A DNA stretch of 62,000 nt from Symsagittifera roscoffensis. Lineage: Eukaryota; Xenacoelomorpha; Acoela; Convolutidae. The position numbers were made by a program, and so were the translations under genes. The stretch is taken from the NCBI RefSeq assembly GCF_963678635.1, contig NC_087065.1, positions 71,061,345 to 71,123,344 of the forward strand. The letters are read 5' to 3'. The notes beneath the pieces are model-generated. The model worked only from the letters and a program-made list of their open reading frames with translations. It was not told the DNA's origin and did no database searches. Shown one piece after another: positions 59,286 to 62,000 of this stretch. Positions within the stretch are counted from its first letter, which is position 1. Each line of letters opens with the position of its first letter.

Positions 59286-59744
59286 ACATACAACGCAGCA
59301 AAAATTTCTTTAAAAATATTGATAGTTTAGTTTTTGCGTTTTCTTTGAAATACAAGCAAGCTTTTCTTCGACATCGCAGAGCCAATTTACACGAAACCTA
59401 TAAAGAATTTAAAGAAATCCAAGCCGTTGGATTCGAACCATGAATCAGAAAAATAAAATTAAAATTCTTTTATCACCTTAGATCGCGCTGTAATAAACAA
59501 GGATCGGTTTTAGCAATTTTTACATGAAAACTATGCTTAACTACTCGTTGTTTTTTTGACATATAATACAGGGCTGATTTAAACTTATCCGGACAAAACA
59601 CATTAACCTAGAAATTTAAAACGCGATTTTTCTGAAATTAGGTTAACTTTAGGTAAGAAATGACAAAGGCGAAATGATGACTTGCTTAAAACTTTAACGG
59701 AATTTGGCCCAAAAATTATCATAAAAATTTATATCAAAATGAGC

Positions 59745-59935
59745 CTCTTACGTAGCCCAGCATAATTTTTCTAAAGGCGCTTTTGGCGTCAATAGTTACT
59801 AATTTATAGGGGGAGCGCTTTTTTTTCACTAGAAACACTTTTTTGGCCTGTTTTTAATAGTGATTTGGATGAGCTCAGAAAATCAGTTTGACCAAACTAT
59901 AAAAGGTGTCGACAAATTTTTCGAAATTTTTTCGA
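59745..59935 (+). repeat. Family B element, partial
   Basis: AAAGGCGCTTTTGGCGTCAA, TAGGGGGAGCGCTTTTTTTT, ATGAGCTCAGAAAATCAG. Confidence 0.65.
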
Positions 59936-59939
59936 CAAA

Positions 59940-62000
59940 TAAAATTATTTTAATTTAGTACGAGATGAGGACCAATCAATTGGTACTGTTTTAAGAATTT
60001 CAGGTAGCTGCAAAAATGATCAACTAAAACTATGAACAGATTTCAAAACTTGTTTGCTTTCGTGACATATGCACTTTTTCAGTTGACATTTATGAATTTT
60101 TGTGCTGTCGTAAGCTCCTAAATAGGAAAGAAGGATTTCTTTTACTATTTCTCCACTATTGTAAAACAGAGGAAGTAGTTAAAGAAAAATTGCATATGCT
60201 CACCCATTGATATAGTTCTTCATATTTCTTTATATGTTGTTCATTGCTAGATTTATAAGAGGAATAATAGGGAGATCCAGAAAGAATAAAGGCGAAAAAA
60301 CTCATCTTATGATTTGACTACTTTTGAAAGTCATTAGTCACATATTTTCAATCAAACACGGTAACAAAATTCAAACTAGTTAAAATCATCTAACTGGTAA
60401 GAAATTCAACTGTATTCTTTCTTGTTTGCTCATGAAGACACCCCTAGATAAGCAGCTAACTGGCCTTTTGGCGTTTTTTCATGATGGGATCTTTTTATTG
60501 TTATGAGTTTTGTAAATAAAAATCTAGTCTGTTCCCTTCTTGAAAACGAATTTTGTATGATTATTATGACTATTAAGATGATTATTATTATGATTATTTT
60601 TTATCACTATATATTTATAATCAACAAAGTCCAAAATTGCTCCCATAAAAAATTTCAAAAAATAAGAAAAGCTCACAAAAATTCAAGCAATACTTTTCTC
60701 TATTTAGTCCGAAGGCAAAGAAGTTGAAAATTTTCATTAAACAACATTTTTTTAATACAGTGAAATAACTTTTTCACATAAAATTTTTTTAGAGAGAGTA
60801 TCAAATCAAAAAGAAAGGCGGCTTTCAGTCAAATTAAAACAATTATCATATTACCAATTATCATATTTTTAGACTCCGATAAATGTTTTTCGAAATGATT
60901 TTTGAGCCCATTTACTATCAAAGTTTTTAAATGAATATTTCAATCCTCTCTTGATAATAAAAATTCAAAAACAGTCTCTGCTCAAAATTTTGAAATCGCA
61001 TAATTCGGGGAAGGGTTTTAAATGCTTCCAGCCTCTGTTTGAAAACAAAACATAACATCATATTTTAAAGTAGTCGCAATTAATTCAAGATTCCAGCATT
61101 CTTGAAAATTCTAGAAAGTACTTTTAAGCTCAAATAATTCAAAACGATCAAAAAAGGTCTAATTATTAATGCCGAAACTCATTCAGAAAAAAAACACCAA
61201 TCAAGTTTTAATTTCAGTTTAGATGAGATAATGATTTATATCAATTAAGGTCACAAAAATATTTAACTAAATGATCCAATTCCTCTAGTTTTTCGAAAAA
61301 AATGTGTACTTTTGAAATCTAAATTTACCTGGTGTAGCTGCCTTGAAGACTCAATCAAAGATAAACCGCAATGTTAATTAAGAGTCTTTGTAAGTGGTTA
61401 TTAAGTCGATGATAACAATGAAAAAATGGATGTATTCTTCTTTCCAATTGATCAATTCTGACAAGATAATCCTTGAAAATAAAGGCAATGAGAAGATTTT
61501 TTTGAGTTCGGTTATGAGAATTGATCCCTTAGCATACTTCAGAGATGTCGCCTTTGTCCAGTTGTACTTGTTAAAAAGGTAGATTAACCGACCCCTCCCA
61601 ATTCTCTTTGTTGTGATATATCACGCTATTCCAACACCTGTTGTTTTTCTCAAACGACTTTTCTCCAACGAAATCCCGATTTTTTTGCCAAAATATCAAA
61701 GAATGGTTTATTGAGTGTCGGTATGTTTATAGACGTCTCAACTCCGCCTAAATTAATTTTTTTGCTTTTTTATGATTTCTGCCATAATCGCTGAGTGAAT
61801 ACCTGGCTGAATAGTTGTTCATAAATAATTTTTGATGCGCCAAATAAAATTGAAAATGTACAAGTAAAACAGCAAAACAACTGAATTATTGAATAACTTC
61901 AAAACTGACCATTCGAAAACGATTATTAGTAGTATTATAGTCCAGATTCAATTAAAGCTGAAAAGAACTTTTCTATCTGATAGGCTAATCAAAATTCTTA
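59940..62000. other. Non-coding stretch upstream of Dscam
   Basis: No exon, RNA gene or strong repeat recognised. A noncoding 5' exon or promoter of Dscam could lie here or beyond the window, but nothing marks it. Confidence 0.45.

Noticed and set aside
1-62000. Transposase, reverse transcriptase or viral genes
   Set aside because: No conserved catalytic motif was found in any open frame; the repeats appear non-autonomous.
1-62000. CRISPR arrays, bacterial operons or origins
   Set aside because: The window is intron-rich eukaryotic DNA; the tandem repeats lack spacer structure.

Overview
This is a window of an AT-rich, intron-rich animal nuclear genome. The coding exons are short, bounded by GT-AG introns and scattered across tens of kilobases of low-GC sequence full of dispersed repeats, foldback elements and homopolymer C/G tracts. 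No bacterial-style gene packing, operon or origin is visible. The species cannot be named from the sequence. The main gene has the full bilaterian DSCAM domain order, so an invertebrate bilaterian is the safest statement.

The window is dominated by one minus-strand gene of about 40 kb (start codon 56761, stop 16765). I rebuilt it exon by exon from splice sites and phase. 27 exons join into one uninterrupted reading frame of 2433 codons plus stop, encoding a DSCAM-family neuronal cell-adhesion receptor: signal peptide, Ig1-9, FNIII1-4, Ig10, FNIII5-6, one transmembrane helix and a cytoplasmic tail of about 614 residues. Every exon junction keeps phase. The introns of the tail also hold four small, phase-preserving candidate exons of 18, 57, 57 and 60 nt. 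The two 57-nt exons are related to each other (shared TPVHV). They point to a modular cytoplasmic tail, while no arrays of alternative Ig exons like those of arthropod Dscam1 are visible.

Elsewhere the gene content is thin. A plus-strand two-exon candidate (10646-12468) encodes a small secreted Kunitz-like cysteine-rich peptide. An orphan minus-strand exon (3705-3933) belongs to an unrecognised gene. A tRNA-His-like gene with an exact 13-nt duplication in its anticodon arm (28822-28906, minus) lies inside the DSCAM intron that follows the transmembrane exon.

The rest is repeats. Family A is a dispersed element of about 540 bp with hairpins near both ends and about a dozen full or partial copies, including an inverted pair at 53.3-54.4 kb. 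Family B carries GGCGGATCTAG-like ends and a CTTTGGCGCC motif. Family D is a set of foldbacks with C-run/G-run arms beside an ATTCTGATTGG motif. There are several further inverted-repeat elements, a 178-bp tandem array (4080-5165), a degenerate ~545-bp tandem (5180-6860), and a large ACAT microsatellite (660-1175). The regions 1-3.7 kb, 6.9-10.6 kb, 12.5-16.7 kb and 56.8-62 kb hold no convincing long gene.
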